From CAKRPJ01 sp934376955 (GTDB lineage Bacteria; Bacillota; Clostridia; Lachnospirales; Lachnospiraceae), in assembly GCA_934376955.1 (NCBI GenBank), contig CAKRPJ010000008.1, forward strand, positions 1 to 64,000: a stretch of DNA of 64,000 nt, written 5' to 3'. The translations under genes were made by a program, and so were the position numbers. Each line of letters starts with the position of its first letter. Position 1 is the first letter of the stretch. Under the pieces are notes generated by a model that saw only the letters and a list, made by a program, of their open reading frames with translations, did not search any database and was not told the origin of the DNA. Below, piece after piece: positions 24,820-33,782 of this stretch.

Positions 24820-25935
24820 TTATTTCGCCTCTGCCTCTGAAATTTCGGAGAACATCTCCTTTGCACTTGATGTCAGCTCCTCCGGGAACCGGATGCCGAG
24901 ATTTTCGGCTGCCTTTGTATTTCCGTAGAAGGCGGCTTCCTCGATCACCTCAAAGCTGAGGTCGCTCGCTTTGGCTTCTCCCTTAAGCACCTTTGCTGCC
25001 ATGTGGCCGGTCTGCTTTCCGAGATCCGTATAGTCAAGTCCCATAGCGGAAAGACAGCCGAGCTTAACCTGTTCGATCTCACTTCCGAATACCGGGATAT
25101 TTTTTGCATTCGCCTTGGAGAGGATCAGCGGGAGAGAGGAAACAACGGTATTGTCTGTCAGGTTGTTTAAGCAGTCGACCTGTTCTAAGAGGCTGTCTGC
25201 TGCAAGAGGAATGTCAGCGCTGGAGGAGATACCGGATTCGATGATCTCAAAGCCGAAGTCAGCAGCCTTTTCTTTATATTCCTCTAGTGTGGAGGCGGAA
25301 TTTACTTCACTTGTCGTATAAAGGATGCCGATCTTTTTGGCATCAGGAAGCACCTTTCGGATCATATCAAGCTGCTGCTCCACCGGAAGCTTGTCGCTGG
25401 TTCCGGTAACCTCTCCGACGGGAGTGGAATCTTCATTGGCAAGCTCAGCGGCAACCGGGTCGGTGATCGCAGTATAGATAACGGGGATGTTATTTTTGCG
25501 TCCGACGCTGTAGGCACTCTGGGCGCTTGGGGTTGCGATGGCACAGATAAGATCGGCATTCTGACCGGCAAAGTTCTGAGCGATCTGGGCGGCAAGTCCC
25601 GGATCGGCCTGCGCGTTTTCATAAAGGATCGTGAGGTTTTCCCCTTCTTTTATGCCTTCCTCTGCAAGTCCCTCAATAAATCCTTCACGGCAGTTATCCA
25701 GAGAGCCGTGAACGGCAAACTGGCTGATTCCGATCGTGTATTTTTCGGATGAGGAATCTGCTTTCGTTGTATCCGCTGCTTTTGTGACTGCTTCGGTTGT
25801 CGGCGCTTCTGTAGCTGCCTCTGTTTCCTTAGCTGCGGCTGTGGTATTTGTCGTATCTGTTTGTGCTGTGGAACAGCCTGCCATAAATACTGCTGCCAGT
25901 GTGGTGAGTGCGAGAGCTTTCATAGTTTTTTTCAT
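24820..25935 (-). CDS. ABC transporter substrate-binding lipoprotein (TrpX-like)
   Basis: A 371-residue lipoprotein. The signal peptide ends in MAGC (lipobox), a Thr/Ala-rich linker follows (about 22-50), then a two-lobe ABC_sub_bind domain (YTIGISQFAVHGSLDNCREG...; IGILYTTSEVNS; GLDYTDLGKQTGHMAAKVLKG). ATG 25935 has AAGGAGG 11 bases upstream. Longer readings run through the terminator of the T-box leader. It is the first gene of the importer operon. Family members bind tryptophan or other aromatic compounds in streptococci, and the Trp-type leader agrees. Confidence 0.9.
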   Translation of the reverse strand: MKKTMKALALTTLAAVFMAGCSTAQTDTTNTTAAAKETEAATEAPTTEAVTKAADTTKADSSSEKYTIGISQFAVHGSLDNCREGFIEGLAEEGIKEGENLTILYENAQADPGLAAQIAQNFAGQNADLICAIATPSAQSAYSVGRKNNIPVIYTAITDPVAAELANEDSTPVGEVTGTSDKLPVEQQLDMIRKVLPDAKKIGILYTTSEVNSASTLEEYKEKAADFGFEIIESGISSSADIPLAADSLLEQVDCLNNLTDNTVVSSLPLILSKANAKNIPVFGSEIEQVKLGCLSAMGLDYTDLGKQTGHMAAKVLKGEAKASDLSFEVIEEAAFYGNTKAAENLGIRFPEELTSSAKEMFSEISEAEAK

Positions 25936-25960
25936 AATTAATTCCTCCTTAAAAAATAAA

Positions 25961-26240
25961 AAAAGTCCCAGACATAGATTTACTATGTCTGAGACGAATA
26001 TACTATCCGCGGTGCCACTCAAATTGACCTTCCGGTCCTCTTTTTCGTATACCAACATATACGCCGCATAATAACGACTGCGGAAGCCGTCGGCCCATAC
26101 TCGTTTCCTTTAGGGACCGCCCTCGAAAGTCCATTCCATTTCCAACGCTATACTGCAATCCCACCACCTGCAGTTCTCTGTAATACCGTCTGCGAAAATG
26201 TACTCCTCTTTCTCTACGGTTTGGCTTTTTTGTTATGCCG
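25961..26240 (-). promoter_or_regulatory. T-box riboswitch, probable tRNA-Trp specificity
   Basis: The minus strand carries the T-box landmarks in order: GAGGAGTA near the Stem I base, CAGAGAACTGCAGGTGGTGG and a GCAG return (Stem I distal part), GGAATGGACTTTCGAG with UGG at the specifier position after GAA, the T-box GAGTGGCACCGCGG (26007-26020; usual GGGUGGNACCGCG), and a terminator (GTCTCAGACATAG / CTATGTCTGGGAC, 25965-25995) followed by seven Ts. Uncharged tRNA-Trp would stabilise the antiterminator and switch on the importer operon. UGG as specifier is my reading of the Stem I alignment. Confidence 0.9.
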
Positions 26241-26242
26241 CT

Positions 26243-26271
26243 ATATTAATACGCGAAAATTGATTTGTCAA
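26243..26271 (-). promoter_or_regulatory. promoter of the T-box leader and importer operon
   Basis: On the minus strand, -35 TTGACA (26266-26271), 17-base spacer, -10 TAATAT (26243-26248). Confidence 0.75.
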
Positions 26272-26324
26272 GTACCAAAAAATATAAAAAATTCATTTTC
26301 TTTGTTAAAGATATGTGAACCTTC

Positions 26325-26353
26325 TTGACGTTGTAAAGGTAAAGTGTTAGGAT
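26325..26353 (+). promoter_or_regulatory. promoter of the second MATE gene
   Basis: -35 TTGACG (26325-26330), 17-base spacer, -10 TAGGAT (26348-26353). It is divergent from the T-box promoter. Confidence 0.55.
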
Positions 26354-26406
26354 TGTTTTCATGCAAGTGACGCCCTGTCACTTAATGAGATGAGGTAGTA
26401 ATTAAA

Positions 26407-27771
26407 ATGGATAAGAGAGAAAAAAATGACCGTATGGCAAATGCCCCGCTGGGAAAGCTCATGCTGGAAATGGCGCTGCCCACTGTGTTCGCCCAGATCG
26501 TAAATCTATTGTATAATATGGTTGACCGTATGTATGTCGGAAGGATCCCCGAGACCGGTCACCTCGCCCTTGCCGGACTTGGCGTGTCGTTTCCGATCAT
26601 CATGCTGATCTCCGCCTTTGCCGCACTGATCGGAGCGGGAGGCGCACCCAGAGCGGCCATCTGTATGGGCAAAAAAGAAAATGCTCAGGCAGAAAAAATA
26701 TTAGGAACCTGTATTTCGACCTTATGTGTTCTGGCCATCGCCGTATGCGCGATCTTTTCTGTCGTGAAGGAGCCAATCCTTATGCTGTTTGGAGCCAGCA
26801 GCCAGACGATCGATTATGCAGTCAGCTATCTCAGTATCTATCTGCTTGGAACGATCTCGGTGCAGATCTCACTGGGACTTAACATGTTCATTACCTGTCA
26901 GGGCTTTGCCAAAACCGGAATGCTCACGGTGCTGATCGGCGCGGTGATCAATATCGTCCTGGATCCGATCTTTATTTTTGGTTTCCAAATGGGAGTTCAG
27001 GGCGCTGCTCTTGCAACGATCATCAGCCAGACGGTGTCGGCGGTATGGGTGCTTTCCTTCTTATGCGGAAAAAAGACGATCTTAAAGATAAAAAAGGAAA
27101 ATCTCCGGATCCGGAAGGACGTTCTCCTCTCCGTTGTGGCGCTGGGAGCTTCCCCGTTTATCATGCAGTCTACGGAATGTCTGGTTCAGCTTACCTATAA
27201 CTCCGGAATGCAGCACTATGGAAATGACTATTACGTCGGAGCCATGACGATCCTGTTTTCCGTCATGCAGATGCTGTTTTTGCCGCTCTCCGGTCTGACC
27301 CAGGGAGCCCAGCCCATCATCAGCTATAACTTCGGAGCCGGAAACACAGAGAGAGTAAAACAGGCATTTAAGCTCCTGCTTATCTATTCCTTAGGCTTTT
27401 CTCTTGTTTCGACGGGCTGCGTGCTGCTGTTCCCGTCGTTCTTTATCCGACTGTTCTCGGAGAATGAGGAAATAATACAGATCGGAGTGTATGCAGCGCG
27501 GATCTATATGTTCGGTTTCCTGTTTATGGGTGTCCAGTGTGCCTGCCAGCAGACGTTTCTGGCTCTGGGACAGGCAAAGATATCCATGTTTCTGGCATTT
27601 TTAAGAAAGATTATTCTTCTGATCCCGTTAGCAACGATCCTTCCGAAGCTAGGAATGGGTACGGACGGACTGTTTTATGCGGAGCCGATCTCGGATCTGA
27701 TCGCGATCGGTACAACTGTTGTTTTATTTGCGTTAAATTTTGGAAAAATGCTTAACAGAGAGAAAAAATAA
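26407..27771 (+). CDS. MATE family efflux transporter (MepA-like)
   Basis: A 454-residue twelve-helix MATE protein. PLGKLMLEMALPTVFAQIVNLLYNMVDRMYVGRI is characteristic of the MepA/DinF branch, and LSGLTQGAQPIISYNFGAGN and CACQQTFLALGQAK mark the second half. It differs clearly from the MATE at 21717. Export of cationic drugs is the family role, and the natural substrate is unknown. ftsH starts 13 bases after its stop with its own strong ribosome-binding site, so read-through into ftsH is likely. Confidence 0.9.
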   Translation: MDKREKNDRMANAPLGKLMLEMALPTVFAQIVNLLYNMVDRMYVGRIPETGHLALAGLGVSFPIIMLISAFAALIGAGGAPRAAICMGKKENAQAEKILGTCISTLCVLAIAVCAIFSVVKEPILMLFGASSQTIDYAVSYLSIYLLGTISVQISLGLNMFITCQGFAKTGMLTVLIGAVINIVLDPIFIFGFQMGVQGAALATIISQTVSAVWVLSFLCGKKTILKIKKENLRIRKDVLLSVVALGASPFIMQSTECLVQLTYNSGMQHYGNDYYVGAMTILFSVMQMLFLPLSGLTQGAQPIISYNFGAGNTERVKQAFKLLLIYSLGFSLVSTGCVLLFPSFFIRLFSENEEIIQIGVYAARIYMFGFLFMGVQCACQQTFLALGQAKISMFLAFLRKIILLIPLATILPKLGMGTDGLFYAEPISDLIAIGTTVVLFALNFGKMLNREKK

Positions 27772-27784
27772 AGGAGGAAAAATT

Positions 27785-29629
27785 ATGGGTGTGAAAGATG
27801 GCGGAAAAAAACCGGAACAGAATAATAACCTAAAAGGGATCATTTATTACCTGCTGTCGATCTTTATGATCACCATGCTGTTAAACGCACTGGTGTTCCC
27901 CAGTGTAAGGAGAGAAAAGGTAATCGAGGTAAATTACAATGAATTCCTGACGATGGTGGATACCGGAAAGGTCATTCAGGTACAGAAGGAGGAGGAAGCG
28001 GATCAGATCGTGTTCCTCGCTCTTGATAAGGATGGCAACAAGCAGATCTATAAGACGGGAATCTGGAACGATCCGACGATCACGGAGCGTCTTTATAAGG
28101 CGGGTGTGACCTTCGGAGAGGTGATCCCCCAGAAGGAATCTGCCCTTGTGGCACTATTAACGACATGGATCCTGCCGTTTGCGTTCCTGATCTTTATGGG
28201 ACAGCTCCTAAACCGCATGATGATGAAAAAGATGGGCGGAAATGCCATGACCTTCGGCAAATCCAATGCAAAGATCTATGCGGAAAATGAGACAGGAAAG
28301 ACCTTTGCGGACGTTGCAGGCGAGGAGGAAGCAAAGGATGCCCTGGAGGAGATCGTGGATTTCCTCCACGATCCGAAGAAATACTCCGATATCGGAGCCT
28401 CCCTGCCGAAGGGAGCCCTTCTTGTGGGCCCTCCCGGAACCGGTAAAACCCTGTTGGCAAAGGCGGTAGCAGGAGAAGCCCATGTCCCCTTCTTCTCCAT
28501 CTCCGGCTCGGAATTTGTGGAGATGTTCGTAGGAATGGGTGCGGCAAAGGTTCGTGACCTGTTTAAGCAGGCGAATGAAAAGGCACCCTGTATCGTGTTT
28601 ATTGATGAAATCGATACCATCGGTAAAAAGCGTGACGGCAGCGGTATGGGCGGTAATGATGAGCGTGAGCAGACGTTAAACCAGCTGCTTACCGAGATGG
28701 ACGGCTTTGACGGAAAGAAGGGTGTCGTTATCCTTGCGGCAACCAACAGACCGGAATCTCTGGATCCGGCCCTGTTACGTCCGGGCCGTTTTGACAGAAG
28801 GATTCCGGTGGAGCTTCCGGATCTAAAGGGCCGTGAGGCGATCCTAAAGGTACATGCCCGCAACGTCCGTATGGACGAAACGGTAGACTTTAATGCGATC
28901 GCCCGGGCGACAGCCGGTGCAAGCGGAGCAGAGCTTGCCAATATCGTAAATGAGGCAGCCCTTCGTGCCGTCCGCATGAACCGCAAGGTGGTCTGCCAGG
29001 AAGATATGGAGGAAAGCGTGGAGACGGTCATCGCAGGCTACCAGAGAAAGAATGCGGCTGTTTCCGAAAATGAAAGACGTATCGTAGCCTACCATGAGGT
29101 CGGACATGCCCTCGTCGCAGCCTGCCAGAGCAACTCGGCTCCGGTCCACAAGATCACGATCATACCGCGTACCAGCGGCGCCCTCGGCTACACGATGCAG
29201 GTGGAGGACGGAGAACGCTTCCTTATGAGCAAGGAGGAGGCCCTCAATAAGATCGCCACTCTGACCGGAGGCCGTGCAGCAGAGGAATTTATTTTCCATT
29301 CCATTACGACAGGTGCCTCTAACGATATCGAACAGGCTACAAAGCTGGCGAGAGCCATGGTTACCCGCTACGGCATGAGCAGCCAGTTCGGCATGGTCGC
29401 ACTGGAGACAGTGAATAACCAGTATCTGGGCGGAGATACCTCTCTTGCCTGCTCTCCGGAGACGGCCAAGGCCGTCGATGATGAGGTGATCCGGACGGTG
29501 AGAGAGCAGTATGACAAGGCAATGCAGATTCTTAAGGAGCATGCGGCAAAGTTAAATGAGCTTTCTGCTTATCTTCTCGAAAAAGAGACGATCACCGGAG
29601 AAGAATTCATGGAGATCTTAAACAGATAG
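27785..29629 (+). CDS. ftsH: ATP-dependent zinc metalloprotease FtsH
   Basis: A 614-residue membrane AAA+ protease that degrades unassembled or damaged membrane proteins and some regulators. Two membrane helices (about 17-37 and 115-138) flank the extracytoplasmic FtsH_ext domain. AAA+ motifs are GPPGTGKT (215-222), VFIDEID, and the second region of homology ending in RPGRFDRR. The zinc site is HEVGH (437-441) with a later Asp in the SNDIEQATKLAR helix. AAGGAGG precedes ATG 27785. It sits between a MATE gene and rpoB, not the common hpt-tilS-ftsH setting. Confidence 0.95.
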   Translation: MGVKDGGKKPEQNNNLKGIIYYLLSIFMITMLLNALVFPSVRREKVIEVNYNEFLTMVDTGKVIQVQKEEEADQIVFLALDKDGNKQIYKTGIWNDPTITERLYKAGVTFGEVIPQKESALVALLTTWILPFAFLIFMGQLLNRMMMKKMGGNAMTFGKSNAKIYAENETGKTFADVAGEEEAKDALEEIVDFLHDPKKYSDIGASLPKGALLVGPPGTGKTLLAKAVAGEAHVPFFSISGSEFVEMFVGMGAAKVRDLFKQANEKAPCIVFIDEIDTIGKKRDGSGMGGNDEREQTLNQLLTEMDGFDGKKGVVILAATNRPESLDPALLRPGRFDRRIPVELPDLKGREAILKVHARNVRMDETVDFNAIARATAGASGAELANIVNEAALRAVRMNRKVVCQEDMEESVETVIAGYQRKNAAVSENERRIVAYHEVGHALVAACQSNSAPVHKITIIPRTSGALGYTMQVEDGERFLMSKEEALNKIATLTGGRAAEEFIFHSITTGASNDIEQATKLARAMVTRYGMSSQFGMVALETVNNQYLGGDTSLACSPETAKAVDDEVIRTVREQYDKAMQILKEHAAKLNELSAYLLEKETITGEEFMEILNR

Positions 29630-29646
29630 TAAACAGATAAGAGAGG

Positions 29647-29684
29647 ACGGCGGTTTCCCGATAAAGAGGAGATCGCCGTTTTTT
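29647..29684 (+). terminator. terminator of ftsH
   Basis: A 12-bp stem with G-U pairs (ACGGCGGTTTCC with GGAGATCGCCGT) is followed by TTTTTT. Confidence 0.8.
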
Positions 29685-29728
29685 CGTTGAAACACATGGA
29701 AAAACGCAGAAAATATACTGGAAAATTA

Positions 29729-29757
29729 TTGACAGCTTGACAGATATGTGTTAAGAT
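29729..29757 (+). promoter_or_regulatory. rpoB promoter
   Basis: -35 TTGACA (29729-29734), 17-base spacer, -10 TAAGAT (29752-29757). The expected leader is about 125 nt before the rpoB ATG. Confidence 0.75.
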
Positions 29758-29888
29758 GAAATGTGCATTATTATGGATTTGTATGCTTAAAGGCATTAGT
29801 ATGCCCAAAAATAGAAGCATTTGCAGCTGTTTCAAATCCAGACAGCTGTGTGTTTGAGATTGATAAAGAAAACAGGGGTGAAACGTCA

Positions 29889-32800
29889 ATGGAGAAAAGC
29901 AGAATGCGTCCGGTGCCGGCCGGCAAGAGCGTAAGAATGAGCTACTCAAGACAGAAGGAAGTTCTTGAGATGCCTAACCTGATCGAAATCCAGAAAGATT
30001 CCTATCAGTGGTTTCTCGACGAGGGCTTAAAGGAAGTCTTTGAGGATATCTCTCCCATCGCGGACTTTGCTGGCCATCTTAGCCTGGAGTTTGTAGACTT
30101 CACGCTTTGCAGAGATGACATTAAGTACACGATCGAAGAATGCAAGGAGAGAGATGCCACTTACGCAGCGCCATTAAAGGTCAAGGTAAGACTCTGCAAC
30201 AAGGATAAAGATGAAATCAATGAACACGAGATTTTCATGGGCGATCTGCCATTAATGACAGATACGGGTTCCTTCGTTATCAACGGCGCGGAACGTGTTA
30301 TCGTCAGCCAGCTGGTGCGTTCCCCTGGAATTTACTACGGAATCGATCACGACAAGATCGGTAAGGAATTATATTCCTGTACCGTGATCCCGAACCGTGG
30401 TGCATGGCTGGAGTATGAAACAGACTCCAACGATGTGTTCTATGTTCGTGTCGATCGTACAAGAAAGGTTCCGGTCACTGTATTGATCCGTGCATTGGGC
30501 TACGGAACAAATGCAGAGATCATCGAGCTGTTCGGTGAGGAGCCGAAGCTTCTTGCAAGCTTTGGAAAGGATACCTCCGACAACTATCAGGATGGTCTTC
30601 TGGAATTATACAAAAAGATCCGTCCGGGCGAGCCGCTGTCTGTTGACAGTGCGGAGAGCCTGCTCAACAGCATGTTCTTCGATCCGAGAAGATATGATCT
30701 TGCCAAGGTCGGAAGATATAAATTCAATAAAAAGCTTCACCTGAAAAACCGTATTACCGGCCAGATACTGGCAGAGGATGTGGTAGATGCCACAACCGGC
30801 GAAATCCTTGCCGAGGCCGGAAAAGTGGTGACAAAAGAGCAGGCCGTTGCGATCCAGAACGCTGCGATCCCGTATGTCTGGGTTCAGACAGAGGAGAGAA
30901 AGGAGAAAGTCCTTTCCAACCTTATGGTCGATCTCGGTGCATACGTTTCCTTTGATCCGGCAGAGATCGGTGTTACAGAAGCGGTATTCTATCCGGTTCT
31001 CTCTGATCTCCTCGAGGAAGCAAAGGATATGAGCGAGGAGGAGCTTAAGGCTCTGATCCGCCGCAACATTCACGACCTGATCCCGAAGCACATTACAAAG
31101 GAAGATATCATCGCTTCCATTAACTATAATATGCATCTGGAATTCGACGTGGGAACAAAGGATGATATCGATCACCTCGGAAACCGTCGTATCCGTGCGG
31201 TCGGAGAGCTTTTACAGAACCAGTACCGTATCGGTCTGTCCAGAATGGAACGTGTTGTCAGAGAGAGAATGACCACTCAGGATATGGATGGCATCACTCC
31301 TCAGTCCCTGATCAACATCAAGCCGGTAACAGCTGCAGTAAAGGAATTCTTCGGAAGCTCCCAGCTGTCCCAGTTTATGGATCAGAACAACCCGCTTTCC
31401 GAGTTGACCCACAAGAGACGTCTCTCCGCATTAGGACCGGGCGGTCTGTCCAGAGAGCGTGCCGGATTCGAGGTTCGAGATGTACACTACACCCATTACG
31501 GACGTATGTGCCCCATCGAGACTCCTGAGGGACCGAACATCGGTCTGATCAACTCCCTCGCATGCTATGCAAGGGTCAACCAGTACGGCTTTGTTGAGGC
31601 GCCGTACCGTGTGCTTGACAAGACAGATCCGATGAACCCGCGTGTTACAGAGGATGTTGTATATCTGACAGCAGATGAAGAAGATAATTACATCGTTGCC
31701 CAGGCGAACGAGCCGCTGGATGAAAACGGCTATTTTGTCCACAACAATATTTCCGGACGTTTCCGTGAGGAGACATCCACCTTCCAGAAGAAATCGATCG
31801 ATCTGATGGACGTATCCCCGAAGATGGTATTCTCCGTGGCTACATCCATGATCCCGTTCCTCCAGAACGATGACGCGAACCGTGCGCTGATGGGTTCCAA
31901 CATGCAGCGTCAGGCCGTTCCGCTTCTTGTGACAGAGGCACCGGTAGTCGGTACAGGTATCGAGGCAAAGGCAGCGGTTGACTCCGGTGTCTGCGTTGTG
32001 GCAAAGAACGCAGGTGTTGTAGAGCGCTCTGCTTCCAACGAGATCATTATCAAGAGAGATGCTGACGGCGTAAGAGATGTATACAGACTGACAAAGTTTT
32101 CACGAAGCAACCAGTCCAACTGCTACAATCAGAAGCCGATCGTATATAAGGGTGACCACATCGAAAAGGGTGAGGTGATCGCAGACGGCCCGTCCACAAA
32201 GGACGGCGAGATCGCTCTCGGCAAGAACCCGCTGATCGGATTCATGACCTGGGAAGGCTACAACTACGAGGACGCAGTCCTGTTAAGTGAAAAACTGGTT
32301 CAGAATGACGTATATACTTCTGTCCATATCGAAGAATATGAGGCAGAATCCCGTGATACAAAGTTAGGGCCGGAGGAGATCACAAGAGACGTTCCGGGTG
32401 TCGGCGATGACGCATTAAAGGATCTGGACGAGCGCGGAATCATCCGCATCGGTGCAGAGGTGCGTGCCGGTGATATCCTTGTCGGAAAGGTAACTCCGAA
32501 GGGAGAGACAGAGCTTACGGCAGAGGAAAGACTTCTCCGTGCGATCTTCGGTGAGAAGGCAAGAGAGGTTCGTGATACATCCCTTAAGGTACCGCACGGC
32601 GCATACGGAATCATCGTTGATGCTAAGGTATTTACAAGAGAAAACGGTGATGAGCTGGCTCCGGGCGTAAACCAGTCCGTAAGGATCTATATCGCTCAGA
32701 AGCGTAAGATCTCGGTTGGTGACAAGATGGCCGGCCGTCACGGTAACAAGGGTGTTGTTTCCCGTGTTCTTCCGGTAGAGGATATGCCGTTCCTTCCGAA

Positions 32801-33764
32801 CGGACGTCCGCTGGATATCGTGCTTAACCCGTTAGGCGTGCCGTCCCGTATGAACATCGGACAGGTGCTGGAGATCCATCTGAGCCTTGCGGCAAAGGCC
32901 CTTGGCTTTAACGTATCCACACCGGTATTCGACGGTGCCGACGAGAATGACATTCAGGATACTCTGGAGCTGGCTAACGACTATGTAAATATGGAGTGGG
33001 AGCCGTTCCAGGAAAAATATAAAGACATCTTAAAGCCGGAGGTAATCGAGTATCTCGGTTCCCATCTGGAACACCGCGGTCTCTGGAAGGGCGTTCCGAT
33101 CCGCCGCGACGGCAAGGTGCTCCTGCGCGACGGCCGTACAGGAGAATACTTCGACAGCCCGACTACGATCGGACACATGCATTATCTGAAGCTGCATCAT
33201 CTTGTAGACGATAAGATCCATGCACGTTCCACAGGCCCATACGCACTGGTTACACAGCAGCCGCTGGGTGGTAAAGCCCAATTCGGCGGACAGCGTTTCG
33301 GTGAGATGGAGGTTTGGGCTCTTGAGGCTTACGGCGCATCCTACACACTTCAGGAGATCCTTACCGTGAAGTCGGATGACGTTGTAGGACGTGTTAAGAC
33401 CTATGAGGCGATCATCAAGGGCGAGAATATCCCTGAGCCGGGTATTCCGGAGTCCTTCAAGGTATTACTGAAAGAGCTTCAGTCCCTCGGACTGGATGTC
33501 AGAGTCCTTCGCGATAACGGCGAGGAGGTCGAGATGTCCGAAAATATTGACTACGCAGACACAGATCTTGATCTGCGCTCCATCATCGAGGGTGACAGAC
33601 ATTATAACGAAAAGGAAGAATCCTTTGGTGACTATGGCTTCCAGAAGCAGGAATTCAACAAAGAAGGAGAGCTTGTGGATGCAGAAGATGATTATATAGA
33701 TGATAGCGCCGCAGAGGACAATTACCTCGACGACGACTATACAAATCATGATGACGATAAATAA
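29889..33764 (+). CDS. rpoB: DNA-directed RNA polymerase subunit beta
   Basis: A 1291-residue catalytic subunit of RNA polymerase. ATG 29889 gives the canonical clostridial N-terminus (MEKSRMRPVPAGKSVRMSYS), and AGGGG lies upstream. The 42-codon longer reading runs through the leader. The rifampicin region (SQFMDQNNPLSELTHKRRL) has the wild-type residues. GDKMAGRHGNKGV and the C-terminal beta-clamp segment (FGGQRFGEMEVWALEAYGA) are intact. The tail is long and acidic (D/E/Y-rich, about 60 residues). It has its own promoter and is preceded by ftsH, not by rplJL. Confidence 0.98.
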   Translation: MEKSRMRPVPAGKSVRMSYSRQKEVLEMPNLIEIQKDSYQWFLDEGLKEVFEDISPIADFAGHLSLEFVDFTLCRDDIKYTIEECKERDATYAAPLKVKVRLCNKDKDEINEHEIFMGDLPLMTDTGSFVINGAERVIVSQLVRSPGIYYGIDHDKIGKELYSCTVIPNRGAWLEYETDSNDVFYVRVDRTRKVPVTVLIRALGYGTNAEIIELFGEEPKLLASFGKDTSDNYQDGLLELYKKIRPGEPLSVDSAESLLNSMFFDPRRYDLAKVGRYKFNKKLHLKNRITGQILAEDVVDATTGEILAEAGKVVTKEQAVAIQNAAIPYVWVQTEERKEKVLSNLMVDLGAYVSFDPAEIGVTEAVFYPVLSDLLEEAKDMSEEELKALIRRNIHDLIPKHITKEDIIASINYNMHLEFDVGTKDDIDHLGNRRIRAVGELLQNQYRIGLSRMERVVRERMTTQDMDGITPQSLINIKPVTAAVKEFFGSSQLSQFMDQNNPLSELTHKRRLSALGPGGLSRERAGFEVRDVHYTHYGRMCPIETPEGPNIGLINSLACYARVNQYGFVEAPYRVLDKTDPMNPRVTEDVVYLTADEEDNYIVAQANEPLDENGYFVHNNISGRFREETSTFQKKSIDLMDVSPKMVFSVATSMIPFLQNDDANRALMGSNMQRQAVPLLVTEAPVVGTGIEAKAAVDSGVCVVAKNAGVVERSASNEIIIKRDADGVRDVYRLTKFSRSNQSNCYNQKPIVYKGDHIEKGEVIADGPSTKDGEIALGKNPLIGFMTWEGYNYEDAVLLSEKLVQNDVYTSVHIEEYEAESRDTKLGPEEITRDVPGVGDDALKDLDERGIIRIGAEVRAGDILVGKVTPKGETELTAEERLLRAIFGEKAREVRDTSLKVPHGAYGIIVDAKVFTRENGDELAPGVNQSVRIYIAQKRKISVGDKMAGRHGNKGVVSRVLPVEDMPFLPNGRPLDIVLNPLGVPSRMNIGQVLEIHLSLAAKALGFNVSTPVFDGADENDIQDTLELANDYVNMEWEPFQEKYKDILKPEVIEYLGSHLEHRGLWKGVPIRRDGKVLLRDGRTGEYFDSPTTIGHMHYLKLHHLVDDKIHARSTGPYALVTQQPLGGKAQFGGQRFGEMEVWALEAYGASYTLQEILTVKSDDVVGRVKTYEAIIKGENIPEPGIPESFKVLLKELQSLGLDVRVLRDNGEEVEMSENIDYADTDLDLRSIIEGDRHYNEKEESFGDYGFQKQEFNKEGELVDAEDDYIDDSAAEDNYLDDDYTNHDDDK

Positions 33765-33782
33765 TAGAAGGGAGTACCGTTC

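Noticed and set aside
21717..27771. The two MATE genes as a recent duplication
   Set aside because: Their sequences differ throughout, including the TM1 motif. They belong to different MATE branches.
28276..29031. 251-codon open frame opposite ftsH
   Set aside because: Ser/Arg/Pro-rich translation typical of antisense reading through a conserved gene. The sense strand encodes intact FtsH motifs.
29763..29888. 42-residue N-terminal extension of RpoB
   Set aside because: It overlaps the untranslated leader and is not part of conserved RpoB. ATG 29889 matches the family start.
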